Shown: positions 18,071 through 26,327 of the stretch, piece after piece
How positions within the stretch are numbered: position 1 is the stretch's first letter
Layout: every line of letters starts with the position of its first letter
Origin: JAHEDH01 sp963753285
GTDB lineage: Bacteria; Actinomycetota; Acidimicrobiia; Spongiisociales; ZC4RG35
Assembly: GCA_963753285.1 (NCBI GenBank)
Contig: CAVWBT010000011.1
Span: 62,001 to 126,000 of the forward strand
Direction: 5' to 3'
DNA length: 64,000 nt
Notes under the pieces: generated by a model
The model's database searches: none
What the model saw: only the letters and a program-made list of their open reading frames with translations
What the model was told of the DNA's origin: nothing
Translations under genes and position numbers: made by a program

Positions 18071-19828
18071 TTAACCGTCGGTACGGGCAAGGGTCGCCGA
18101 TTCCCAGCCGCGCACGGCGTTCAGTCTGGCGAGTTGCGGCGCGGCCCGGAGCTCGTCGACGGTCACCGATCGTTCGATCAGATCACCCGTCGCGAGCATG
18201 GCCGCGCGTCGGACGCCTGCGAGCAGGCCGTCACGGACCGGGGGAGTGACCCACATCCCGTCGATCAGGACCGCCAGATTGCCGATCGTGGTCTCGGTGA
18301 CACGCCCTGCCTCGTTGACCAGCACCACGTCGTCGGCTTCGGGGACCCGTCGTGCGGCCTGCTCGTAGACCGAGCGGCTGGTCGTCTTGTGGAAGAGCAG
18401 CGGATCGTGGGAGTCGATCCTGTCGGTGTCGATCGCCAGCATCAGGGGCCGTTCTGACGGCGCAGGCAGTGGTTCGGTCTCGACGGTGATCCACCCGATG
18501 CGATCGACGAGCAGCCTCACCTTCATCGCCTGCTCTGCGCCCCGGGTGGCCCGGTCGAGGCCGACTCGCACCTCGGCCGGGTCGAGCGGCACGTCGAAGT
18601 ACCACGCCGAGTCGGACAGTCGCGAGAGATGCCTCGCGAGCTCGTAGAAGCCGCTCTCGGGGTCCCAGCGCATGGTTTCGATCAACTGGAGATCGGCGGA
18701 TCGGCGTTCCAGCACCTGGGTCTTGAGCAGCGCTTCGGCGTACTCGTCTCCGGGCGTCGAGTCATACGTGATTCCACCGCCTGTTCCGTACATCGCCAGC
18801 TTCTGTTCGCGATCGATCAGCACCGTTCGGATGGCGACGTTGAACGCCCATTCGGGGCCGGCCGCCCCGGGCCCTCCGAACCCGACGGTGCCGCAGTACA
18901 CACCGCGAGGCGTGGTCTCGAGGCGGGAGATGATCTCCATCGTCGAGACCTTCGGGGCGCCGGTGATCGACGCACACGGGAAGAGCGCTCCGAAGACGTC
19001 GACCAGCCCCACGTTCGGCAGCGGTCGCCCCTGGACCGTCGACGTCATCTGCCAGACCGTGTCGTATTTCTCGGTCGAGAACAGCTCGGGGACCTCGACC
19101 GAGCCGATCCGGCTGATACGCCCCAGGTCGTTGCGGACCATGTCGACGATCATCAGGTTCTCGGCCCGGTTCTTCTCCGAGCCGAAGAGACGCTGTCGCC
19201 GCTCCTCGTCGTCGGCCAGGGTCGTTCCCCGATCGGTCGTGCCCTTCATCGGCCTGGAGACGATGCGATCGTGGCGCCACTCGAAGAAGAGCTCAGGCGA
19301 TGCAGACGCGACCGCCCATCTCCCGGCATCGATGAAGCTCCCATATCCGCACGTCTGCGACGAGGCGAGGTCGGCATAGAGCGCCAGCGCATCGCCGTCG
19401 AACGGCGCGTCGAGTCGAAAGGTGTGGTTGACCTGATAGGTGTGCCCCTGCCGGATCTGTCGGCGGATCTCGGAGATGGCGGCGTGGTGGCGGGCTTCGT
19501 CGGTGGACGGAGTCCATGGTCCCAGGTCGAAGCTGCCAACGTGCGGAGTCGTTGCGACCCGGCGGTCGAACACGGCGAACCAGGCGAGCGGGAGATCTTC
19601 GACGTTCGTGCCGGATACGTCCCGTACCACTAGCGACCGGTCGAAGGCGGGGGCAGCCTCGTAGCTGACGAATCCCGCCACCCACTTGTGTCGTGCGACG
19701 GCGCGCTCGACCGCTTCGAGGACGCCGACGACCTCGTCGATGTGGGTGGTCGAGAGGATCTCGATCGGCTCGTCGAGTTGGAACGATCGACGGCGGTGCG
19801 GCCTGAGGTCGTCGAAGCGGGCGAACAA
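18071..19828 (-). CDS. pabBC: Aminodeoxychorismate synthase component I fused to aminodeoxychorismate lyase
   Basis: 585 residues. Residues 1 to about 370 are the chorismate-binding PabB domain, with the catalytic region ASASPELFFE, RPMKGTTDRG and MIVDMVRNDLGRIS, and GAPKVSTMEII near residue 295. The rest is a PLP-dependent class IV fold with VVLVNEAGRVTETTIGNLAV. The fusion would make 4-aminobenzoate for folate from chorismate and glutamine-derived ammonia. The first available start is a TTG at 19828 with GAGGATCC before it. The end of the Gfo/Idh gene lies 8 bases upstream, so the genes probably share a transcript. Confidence 0.9.
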   Translation of the reverse strand: MFARFDDLRPHRRRSFQLDEPIEILSTTHIDEVVGVLEAVERAVARHKWVAGFVSYEAAPAFDRSLVVRDVSGTNVEDLPLAWFAVFDRRVATTPHVGSFDLGPWTPSTDEARHHAAISEIRRQIRQGHTYQVNHTFRLDAPFDGDALALYADLASSQTCGYGSFIDAGRWAVASASPELFFEWRHDRIVSRPMKGTTDRGTTLADDEERRQRLFGSEKNRAENLMIVDMVRNDLGRISRIGSVEVPELFSTEKYDTVWQMTSTVQGRPLPNVGLVDVFGALFPCASITGAPKVSTMEIISRLETTPRGVYCGTVGFGGPGAAGPEWAFNVAIRTVLIDREQKLAMYGTGGGITYDSTPGDEYAEALLKTQVLERRSADLQLIETMRWDPESGFYELARHLSRLSDSAWYFDVPLDPAEVRVGLDRATRGAEQAMKVRLLVDRIGWITVETEPLPAPSERPLMLAIDTDRIDSHDPLLFHKTTSRSVYEQAARRVPEADDVVLVNEAGRVTETTIGNLAVLIDGMWVTPPVRDGLLAGVRRAAMLATGDLIERSVTVDELRAAPQLARLNAVRGWESATLARTDG

Positions 19829-19835
19829 CGGATCC

Positions 19836-20831
19836 TCAGCGAGTCGTTCGGGCGGGTGCCGGGCCCGGACCGGACATCGAGAGGAGTTCGACGATGTGAC
19901 CGATCATTGCACGCGTGGTGTCTTCGCTGCGCGGCCAGGGTGAGTGCCCGCGGCATGCCTGAGCGAACGCCTCGAGCATGAGACGGTACGGATCGGCTCC
20001 ACCGGTGACCACCCGGTCCCGGGATTGGCCGTGTCGTTGAATCAGGTAGTGGTCGTCGTTCACCGAAGGGGTGTAGGCGCGGTCGACGACGATGGTCCCG
20101 CTCGTTCCGCGGATCTCCAGGAGTTGGCGCTCCGGCATCTCGAACGAGCACAGCGCCGTGGCAGTGGCGGTCTCGGTTGCAAGCATCACCGAGGTCGTGA
20201 CGTCGACCCCGGAGGGTCCGAGGTGCGAAGTCACGTTGCGAACGCCGGGATCGTCGAACAACTCGTGGATCGGGGACAGCGTGTAGATGCCCACATCCCA
20301 CAGCGCTCCACCCCCATGATCCGGCGCCCATCGGTAGTTGTCCGAATGGTTCGGTCCGATCGTGAAGCTGAACTCCGAGCGGATCGAGCGGAGGTCGCCG
20401 ATCGCGCCCGATCGCACGTCGTCGAGGACGGCCGTCGACCGGGGATGAAACGGAGTCATGAAGGCCTCGGCGAGCAGCACGCCGGCGGCTCGGCACGCCG
20501 TGTACATGGAAGCGACGGCATCGGGGGTCGTCGCCAACGGCTTCTCGCACAGCACGTGCTTGCCGGCCGCCGCGGCTCGCTCGGTCCACGGTCGATGCAG
20601 GTCGTTGGGCAGCGGGATGTAGACGGCCTCGACTGCCGGGTCGTCGAGCACGGCCTCGTACGAGCTGCGCGCCACACCGGAGAGCTCGGAAGGGATGTGA
20701 GAGTTCGAAGCCGCAGCCACGATTTCGACCTCGTTCGAGGCGGCCACTGCCGGGTAGATCGCTGCTCGCGCCACGAACGAGTTGGCGCCGATCACACCCA
20801 GCCGAAGCGGATCAGTCAAGGGTGATGACAC
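19836..20831 (-). CDS. Gfo/Idh/MocA-family oxidoreductase
   Basis: 331 residues. An N-terminal Rossmann domain (LGVIGANSFVARAAIYPAV) is followed by the family lysine motif CEKPLATTPDAV and the C-terminal domain with GGGALWDVGIYTL. These enzymes oxidise or reduce sugar-like substrates with NAD(P). The start, a GTG at 20831, overlaps the second Gfo/Idh gene by 20 bases; an in-frame TTG lies just downstream. The two oxidoreductases are likely translated together and may act on the same compound. Confidence 0.87.
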   Translation of the reverse strand: MSSPLTDPLRLGVIGANSFVARAAIYPAVAASNEVEIVAAASNSHIPSELSGVARSSYEAVLDDPAVEAVYIPLPNDLHRPWTERAAAAGKHVLCEKPLATTPDAVASMYTACRAAGVLLAEAFMTPFHPRSTAVLDDVRSGAIGDLRSIRSEFSFTIGPNHSDNYRWAPDHGGGALWDVGIYTLSPIHELFDDPGVRNVTSHLGPSGVDVTTSVMLATETATATALCSFEMPERQLLEIRGTSGTIVVDRAYTPSVNDDHYLIQRHGQSRDRVVTGGADPYRLMLEAFAQACRGHSPWPRSEDTTRAMIGHIVELLSMSGPGPAPARTTR

Positions 20832-22188
20832 TTCCGCCCTCGGCAGCGGAGCGATGTCCGGCCTCGAGGACCCGGACCACGTCGCGCGTCGACTCAGGGG
20901 TCACGGCGAGGGGTTCGCCGAGCAGCAGGTGGTCGGCGAGGTTCGCATGGAACCCCCACCCGGGGTGGTCGGCCGGCTTGACCATCGTGGTCGAGCCGTC
21001 GAACCGCTGTACCTCGAGGTCGACCGGAGCCTCGGCGTGGTGGGACTCTTCGCGGACGAATCCGCGTCCGGGTTCCAGCTGTTCGGTGACGAGGGGTCGG
21101 TAGTGGCCCTCGAGCGTCCCCGACTCGCCCTGCACGTAGAACTTGGGTCTACGGATCGCCGCGATGTCGGACTGGCGGAATGTCGCCTCGCGCCCATCCG
21201 GCCACATCATGTGCAGCGTCAGCTGGTCCAGGTTGGTGACGTCGTGCCACACACGCTTGTGGCCGACGCACCGGATCGTGGTGGGCATCGAGCCGTACAG
21301 CTGGATGATCCAGTCGACGTGGTGGCTTCCCCAGTCGTAGATCGCTCCGCCGGAGATCGACGCTTCGCTGTGCCATGCCCGGCACGGGTGACCGAACCCG
21401 CCGACGAACGTCTCGATGTTGAACACGTTGCCGAGTTGACCGGACTCGACGACCGATCGAAGGGCCAGGTAATCCCGGTCCCAACGTCGCGACTGGTGGA
21501 CCGTCACGAGCAGACTCCGCTCGTCCGCCAGCGAGATCAGCTGATTGGCGTCTTCGGTGGTGAGACACATCGGTTTCTCGACGACCGCGTGGATTCCGTG
21601 CTCGAGCAGTTCTCTGGCGATCGGAGCGTGGTACACCGGCGGAGTGGCCACGATGGCGAGATCGATGTCACCGTCCTCGATCATCTCGGTCACGGCGGCG
21701 TAGGTGCGGATGCCCGTGAAGTCGGCTTCGGCGGCTTTCCGCCGTTCATCGCTCGTGTCGACGGCGGCGACGAATTCGAGTCCGGCGGTCTCCGAGCACG
21801 CCAGGCCGTGGGCGTATCCCATGCCGCCGAACGGCCCGTATCCGATCACACCGACCGACAGGGTTTCGGCCGTCGATCTCCCGGTGGCTGCGCGATCGAG
21901 ATAGGTCAGCAGCTCCGGACTGGTTTGAATCGCCTGGAGATCGATCCCACTGACGACCCGTGTCTGGTCGCCGTCGGTTCGCTCCAGAAGCACGACCCGA
22001 TCGGCGAAGCCGATGTTCACGTGTGCGAGGATCCGGTCCCCGTCGCGTGGTGTCAGTTCGGAGATCTCAGCGGTCACCGGCACCTGATCCGGGAGTCTGG
22101 TGGCGGCCGTGCGGTCGGTGAGCTTCACGAACCATTCGGTTCGGGGGAAGGTGGGACCGGTCGTGTCGAGTGTGATCGGGGGATTCAT
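20812..22188 (-). CDS. Gfo/Idh/MocA-family oxidoreductase with an extra N-terminal domain
   Basis: 458 residues, about 100 longer than usual. Residues 1-105 form an unrecognised domain (PRTEWFVKLTDRTAATRLPD onward). The Rossmann fold begins at SVGVIGYGPFGGMGYAHGLA, with the lysine motif VVEKPMCLTTEDA and the catalytic-domain pattern GGAIYDWGSHHVDWI. The gene is the first of a run with a second Gfo/Idh gene and pabBC on the minus strand. The substrate is unknown. Confidence 0.85.
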   Translation of the reverse strand: MNPPITLDTTGPTFPRTEWFVKLTDRTAATRLPDQVPVTAEISELTPRDGDRILAHVNIGFADRVVLLERTDGDQTRVVSGIDLQAIQTSPELLTYLDRAATGRSTAETLSVGVIGYGPFGGMGYAHGLACSETAGLEFVAAVDTSDERRKAAEADFTGIRTYAAVTEMIEDGDIDLAIVATPPVYHAPIARELLEHGIHAVVEKPMCLTTEDANQLISLADERSLLVTVHQSRRWDRDYLALRSVVESGQLGNVFNIETFVGGFGHPCRAWHSEASISGGAIYDWGSHHVDWIIQLYGSMPTTIRCVGHKRVWHDVTNLDQLTLHMMWPDGREATFRQSDIAAIRRPKFYVQGESGTLEGHYRPLVTEQLEPGRGFVREESHHAEAPVDLEVQRFDGSTTMVKPADHPGWGFHANLADHLLLGEPLAVTPESTRDVVRVLEAGHRSAAEGGSVITLD

Positions 22189-22276
22189 GTGGTTCGGACC
22201 TCGGCGGCAGCGTCACACAACGGTATCGGCGTGCCCGCCCTAGTGGCTACCCGAGCGCCCCGGTAGCCTCGTTCGC

Positions 22277-22957
22277 ATGCAACAGATCGCAGCCGGAATC
22301 CACCAGGTCTCCAAAGGCACCAACGCATTCATCGTCGACGGTGACGACGGCGTCGTCCTCATCGACACCGGTCTCCCGAAGCGGCACGGCGCGATCCTCG
22401 ACGGTGTGAAGGCGATCGGGCGTGAGCCCGAGGACATCGCTGCGATCGTGATCACCCACGGCCATGCCGACCACGCCGGCGGAGCTGCGGCGCTCAAGCG
22501 GGAGTCGGGCGCAGCGTTGATCGCATCGGAGACCGATGCGCCGGTGGTTCGGGGCGAGGCGCCGGCTCCTGCGCCGCCGATCATGGATTTCCCCGTGTTG
22601 CGCCGTCTCGTCGGCCTGGTCCCGACAGCAGAGGGGGTCTCGGTGGATCACGCGCTCGTCGAGGGCCCGGTGCCGGTCGTTTCCGATCTCACTGCCGTTC
22701 CCACACCCGGCCACACCCCCGGGCACATCTCACTCCTCCTGGACCGCAACGGAGGCGTGCTGTTCGCCGGGGACTCGGCCATGGCGACGCGGTCGGGTGG
22801 CGTGCAGCGGGGATTCATGAACCGGAGATCGGCGACGTTCGACTCGAGCCTCCGCAGGATGGCCCAGCTCGAGTTCGAGATCGCCTGTTTCGGGCATTCT
22901 GCCGCCATCGTCGGCGGCGCGAGCGGCTCGTTCCGGGCCTTCGTCGCTGGGCTCTGA
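22277..22957 (+). CDS. Metallo-beta-lactamase fold hydrolase
   Basis: 226 residues. The zinc motif THGHADHAGG lies near residue 57, with TPGHTPGH near 145 and FAGDSAM near 163; the last histidine is in CFGHSAA near 207. Family members hydrolyse thioesters or lactones; the substrate here is unknown. It is the only plus-strand gene in this stretch and ends one base before the formate dehydrogenase diaphorase-linked subunit, which is convergent. Confidence 0.88.
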   Translation: MQQIAAGIHQVSKGTNAFIVDGDDGVVLIDTGLPKRHGAILDGVKAIGREPEDIAAIVITHGHADHAGGAAALKRESGAALIASETDAPVVRGEAPAPAPPIMDFPVLRRLVGLVPTAEGVSVDHALVEGPVPVVSDLTAVPTPGHTPGHISLLLDRNGGVLFAGDSAMATRSGGVQRGFMNRRSATFDSSLRRMAQLEFEIACFGHSAAIVGGASGSFRAFVAGL

Positions 22958-22958
22958 T

Positions 22959-23909
22959 TCACCGAGTGTCGGCGCGGGCGGCGCGCAACACCTCGTCGAT
23001 CGGTGACGTGGCGAGGTCGCCGAGTTCCTGGACGTAGTCGTAGCCGAACCGGCCCTTGATGCACAGGTTGCCGTGGGTGACGGAATGGTCGAGCGGTGAG
23101 GTGACCTTGACGATCCGGTTGTCCTGGACGTGGAGTTCGAGGTTGCAGCCGATGGCGCAGTACGAGCACACGGTGCGGGTCACCGTCTGCTCGTCTTCGC
23201 GCCAGATGCCCGCCCGGCGCATCTCGTATTCGGAACGGAACTGCAGCGCACCCGTCGGGCACACGCCGACGCAGTTGCCGCAGAAGACGCAGGCCGAGTC
23301 GGTGAGGGGAGTGTCGAGCTCGGTCGAGATCCTGGCGTCGAAGCCGCGTCCGGCGACTGCAATGGCAAAGGTGTTCTGAGCCTCCTCACCGCACGCCTGG
23401 ACGCACTTGTAGCAGAGGATGCAGCTGGCGTAGTCCCGGATGTACAGGGCGTTGTCCACCTTGACGGGCTGGTCGACGCTCTCGGCGGTCGTGCCGTCGG
23501 GCTCTGGGTGGTGGCCGGCGTGACGGTGATCCCTGTCGTCGTGCGGACCGGACGGTGGCCCGTAGCGAGACGAGTCGACGCCGTAACGCTCCATCCAAGG
23601 AGCCATCTCGCTGTTCGAGAGGTCGGCGGAGGAGTCGAGGAACTCCAGGACCATCTTGCGGGAGTGGCGGACCCGTTCGGAGTCGGTGTCGATGACCATC
23701 CCGTCTTCGACCTTGCGCGAGCATGACGGGACGAGCGTCCGGGATCCTTCGACCTCCACCACACACACCCGACAGGCATTGACCGGCGTGAGCGTCGACA
23801 CCCAACACAGGGTCGGCTGCTCGCTCCCGATCTCCCGACACGCGTCGAGGATGGTCGACCCTTCGGCCACGTCGACCCGGGTGCCATCGATGGTCACCGA
23901 GACGGTCAT
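22959..23909 (-). CDS. Formate dehydrogenase iron-sulfur subunit, N-terminal part of an FdsA-type alpha chain
   Basis: 316 residues. Residues 1-80 are a 2Fe-2S ferredoxin domain (CWVSTLTPVNACRVCVVEVE). A 4Fe-4S pair follows (SCILCYKCVQACGE and CVFCGNCVGVCPTGAL). The C-terminus holds CSYCAIGCNLELHV and CIKGRFGYDYVQ, the cluster-binding start of the molybdopterin oxidoreductase domain, then ends after about 22 more residues. In FdsA-type enzymes these parts are one chain with the molybdopterin domain. Here the remainder is a separate gene at 26328-28234. The ATG at 23909 (MTVSVTIDG) was chosen because upstream sequence is low-complexity. Confidence 0.87.
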   Translation of the reverse strand: MTVSVTIDGTRVDVAEGSTILDACREIGSEQPTLCWVSTLTPVNACRVCVVEVEGSRTLVPSCSRKVEDGMVIDTDSERVRHSRKMVLEFLDSSADLSNSEMAPWMERYGVDSSRYGPPSGPHDDRDHRHAGHHPEPDGTTAESVDQPVKVDNALYIRDYASCILCYKCVQACGEEAQNTFAIAVAGRGFDARISTELDTPLTDSACVFCGNCVGVCPTGALQFRSEYEMRRAGIWREDEQTVTRTVCSYCAIGCNLELHVQDNRIVKVTSPLDHSVTHGNLCIKGRFGYDYVQELGDLATSPIDEVLRAARADTR

Positions 23910-23919
23910 GCTCGGTCCA

Positions 23920-23947
23920 CGTTCCACGTTGCACGTTTCACGTTCCA
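23920..23947. repeat. 7-bp-period tandem repeat, core CGTTNCA
   Basis: Four heptads: CGTTCCA, CGTTGCA, CGTTTCA and CGTTCCA. It begins 11 bases upstream of the start codon of the iron-sulfur subunit gene, in what should be its leader, and occupies the place of the ribosome site. Confidence 0.8.
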
Positions 23948-24120
23948 CGTCCTCTCGGCAGCTGCGTCGATGGAACCTGCAGCAGGTAGGCGTCTCCGGC
24001 TTCGGTGCGTGTGGCCCGGCTCCTGTGCCCGGGAGACCCGGCCGGAGAACGGGACTGGTTGGGCCCAACTGTGCGAGGGCGCGCCGGTAGGTGATGTCGG
24101 GTGTCGGGGTGGTGCGTTGC

Positions 24121-24143
24121 GGGCGAGGCAAGCCTCGCCCCTA
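24121..24143. repeat. Short palindrome of the TAGGGGCG family
   Basis: GGGCGAGGC-aa-GCCTCGCCC followed by CTA. The right half is complete (GCCTCGCCCCTAC) and the left is cut at GGGC. It belongs to the family also seen at 34380, 34499, 45544 and 61144. Confidence 0.75.
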
Positions 24144-24308
24144 CACCTCGTCGTCCGCCGTACCGACGACCGACGACCGACGATCGGCAACTTGCGTCGC
24201 AGGGGCCGTCCAGGGGTAGGGGCGGCCGCCTGCGGCACCCGCAGCCCGGGCCGTCCGACCCACCGAACCCGGTCCATCGTCAAGCTTCTGTCACGCATCT
24301 GTCATCTG

Positions 24309-26060
24309 TCATCTGTCGAGAAGCCCCAGCCTGATCGCCGACTGGATGGCGGTGGCGGCGGTGTGGCCGAGGCCACAGATCGAGGCGTCCTTCATCGCCC
24401 GGTCGATGTCGTCGATCAGGTCGGCTTCGAGCGGTGATCCGCCAGTCAGATTGCGGGCCAGTGCCTCTTCGAGTCGAACAGTGCCGACCCGGCAGGGGAC
24501 GCATTGGCCACACGACTCGTCGCGGAAGAAGCGGGCAATCCGCCGGGCGACGGCCTTCATGTCGGCCGAACTGTCGTAGACGACCACCACGCCGGAGCCC
24601 AGGCTGACCCCGGCGGCGCGGCTGTCTTCGAACGTGAGCGGCAGATCCAGCATGTCGGGACCAACGAAGCTGCCCGCTGCTCCGCCCAGCAGGATGGCGG
24701 TGAGGTCGTCGGGCGGTCCGCCGGCGAAGTCGAGCAGTTCTCGGAGCGTCGTCCCGAAGTCGACCTCGTACACCCCGGGCCGATCGATCGCTCCGCTGAG
24801 ACAGAACAGCCTGGTCCCCGTCGAGTCCGGTGTGCCGGTCTCGGCGAATGCCTCTCCGCCGAGCAGCACGATGTCGAGCACGTTGACCAGGGTTTCGACG
24901 TTGTTGACGACGGTGGGTTTGCCGAACAAGCCTGCCTCGGTGGGGAACGGCGGCTTCTGGCGTGGCTCGCCGCGGAAGCCTTCGATCGAGTTGAAGAGGG
25001 CGGTCTCCTCGCCGCAGATGTAGGCGCCCTGCCCCTGGCGGATCTCGATGTCGAACCGGATGCCCTCGCCGAGGATGTCGTCGCCGAGGAGCCGGGCCTC
25101 GATCGCCTGGTCGATGGCGTTCTGGAGCGCGTCGGCGGCATCGGGATACTCGCCGCGGACGTACAGGTAGCCCTGTTCGGCGCCGATGGCGAAGCCGGCG
25201 ATCGTCATCGCTTCGATGACCGAGAACGGGTCACCCTCCAAGATCGTGCGGTCCTTGAAAGTGCCCGGTTCGGATTCGTCGGCGTTGCAGATGAGATATC
25301 GGGTCTCCGAGTCCGAGTCGGCTGCGCCCTGCCACTTCACACCGGTCGGGAAGGCGGCTCCGCCCCGCCCCCGCAGACCCGATGTCTTGACCTCGTCGAT
25401 GACCAGATCCGGACCGATCTCGAGAGCCCGCTCGAGAGCGGCGTAGCCGCCGTGGTCGCGATACGAGTCGAGGCGTGCGGGATCGACGGTGCCGATCCGG
25501 TCGAGGATGTCGATCGATCGCCTCGGTTTCGCGGGTGAACGTCGTGGCGGTTCGTCGCCTGCCAGGGCTGCCTCGATCGCCTCGGCCGTGGCCGGAGCGA
25601 TCACGACATCTGGCCGGCCCGCTCGCTGGACGAACGCCCCCGACCCGTAGTCGCATTGACCGAGGCAGGGACTCGAAGCCACATCGTCGCGTTCTCCCAG
25701 CTGGGCCAAGACGGCCTCGCCGCCGCTCGCGCGGCAGGCCGAGTCGTCACAAACGTGTGCCATCCGCTGCGGCCGTGGGTCGACAGACAGCAGCGCATAG
25801 AAGGTGGCAACCGAGTAGACCTCGGCAGGTGGCACCGCCAGCCGGCGGCTGATCTCGTCGATGGCACCTGGGGAGATCCATCCGATCTCGCCCTGGACTG
25901 CCGCGAGGGCGGGGAGGAGCAGGTGGCGGAGCGCGCGCGCCCGGTGACCACCGGCGACTGCCCGACCCGAGCTGATCTCGATTTCGGCCTCGGGCACGGC
26001 CGTGCGGACGGCGCGTTGCTCCGCTTCGGTGGCATCCGCGCCGATCAGCCTGAGATCCAC
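24309..26060 (-). CDS. NAD-dependent formate dehydrogenase diaphorase subunit, NuoE-NuoF fusion
   Basis: 583 residues. Residues about 45-165 are the NuoE-like thioredoxin fold with 2Fe-2S cysteines in HVCDDSACRA and SSPCLGQCD. Residues about 200-570 are NuoF-like: the NADH/FMN sites RGRGGAAFPTGVKW and GAYICGEETALFNSIEG, then the 4Fe-4S motif ESCGQCVPCRVGT. It would pass electrons from formate to NAD. The gene lies between the two halves of the formate dehydrogenase alpha chain on the same strand. The fusion of the 24-kDa and 51-kDa parts is seen in some other formate dehydrogenases and hydrogenases. Confidence 0.92.
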   Translation of the reverse strand: MDLRLIGADATEAEQRAVRTAVPEAEIEISSGRAVAGGHRARALRHLLLPALAAVQGEIGWISPGAIDEISRRLAVPPAEVYSVATFYALLSVDPRPQRMAHVCDDSACRASGGEAVLAQLGERDDVASSPCLGQCDYGSGAFVQRAGRPDVVIAPATAEAIEAALAGDEPPRRSPAKPRRSIDILDRIGTVDPARLDSYRDHGGYAALERALEIGPDLVIDEVKTSGLRGRGGAAFPTGVKWQGAADSDSETRYLICNADESEPGTFKDRTILEGDPFSVIEAMTIAGFAIGAEQGYLYVRGEYPDAADALQNAIDQAIEARLLGDDILGEGIRFDIEIRQGQGAYICGEETALFNSIEGFRGEPRQKPPFPTEAGLFGKPTVVNNVETLVNVLDIVLLGGEAFAETGTPDSTGTRLFCLSGAIDRPGVYEVDFGTTLRELLDFAGGPPDDLTAILLGGAAGSFVGPDMLDLPLTFEDSRAAGVSLGSGVVVVYDSSADMKAVARRIARFFRDESCGQCVPCRVGTVRLEEALARNLTGGSPLEADLIDDIDRAMKDASICGLGHTAATAIQSAIRLGLLDR

Positions 26061-26103
26061 TCAGCACCACCCCCGGACGAGATCTTCGGGGTATTCAGTG
26101 TTT

Positions 26104-26274
26104 GTCCCCCCTTCGGGGGGACGGACCGCCCGCTGTCCTAGCCAGGGGGACGGCGAACCCGCGAGTATGGACTGAGTGATCGGGCGGTCAGGGGGGCATT
26201 CAACCTGGGTGACGGTGAGACGCAACGCCCCCTCGGCTTGCTGGCGCAAGCCTGTTCCCCCGGAGGGGGAACAG
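26104..26274. repeat. Two perfect C/G-rich hairpins in a formate dehydrogenase gene gap
   Basis: GTCCCCCC-ttc-GGGGGGAC at 26104-26122 and CTGTTCCCCC-gga-GGGGGAACAG at 26252-26274. Between them (near 26143) is CCAGGGGGACG, the same core as the 42-bp repeat unit at 6.3 kb. They lie in the 267-base gap between the molybdopterin subunit (ending 26328) and the diaphorase gene (starting 26060) and might act as processing or attenuation sites. Confidence 0.6.
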
Positions 26275-26327
26275 ACAATCCGCCGCTTGCATGGGGTCGG
26301 GGTGAGCGAAGGCATTCCGGTCATGGG

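Larger units (their letters stand above)
23910..24308. other. Intergenic stretch rich in short repeats
   Basis: About 400 bases between the diaphorase gene and the iron-sulfur subunit gene of formate dehydrogenase, with no supportable gene. It holds a 7-bp-period array (23920-23947), the palindrome at 24121-24143, the core GTAGGGGCGGCCGCC near 24216, and short direct repeats near 24165 (CCGACGA) and 24296 (CTGTCAT). Confidence 0.7.
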
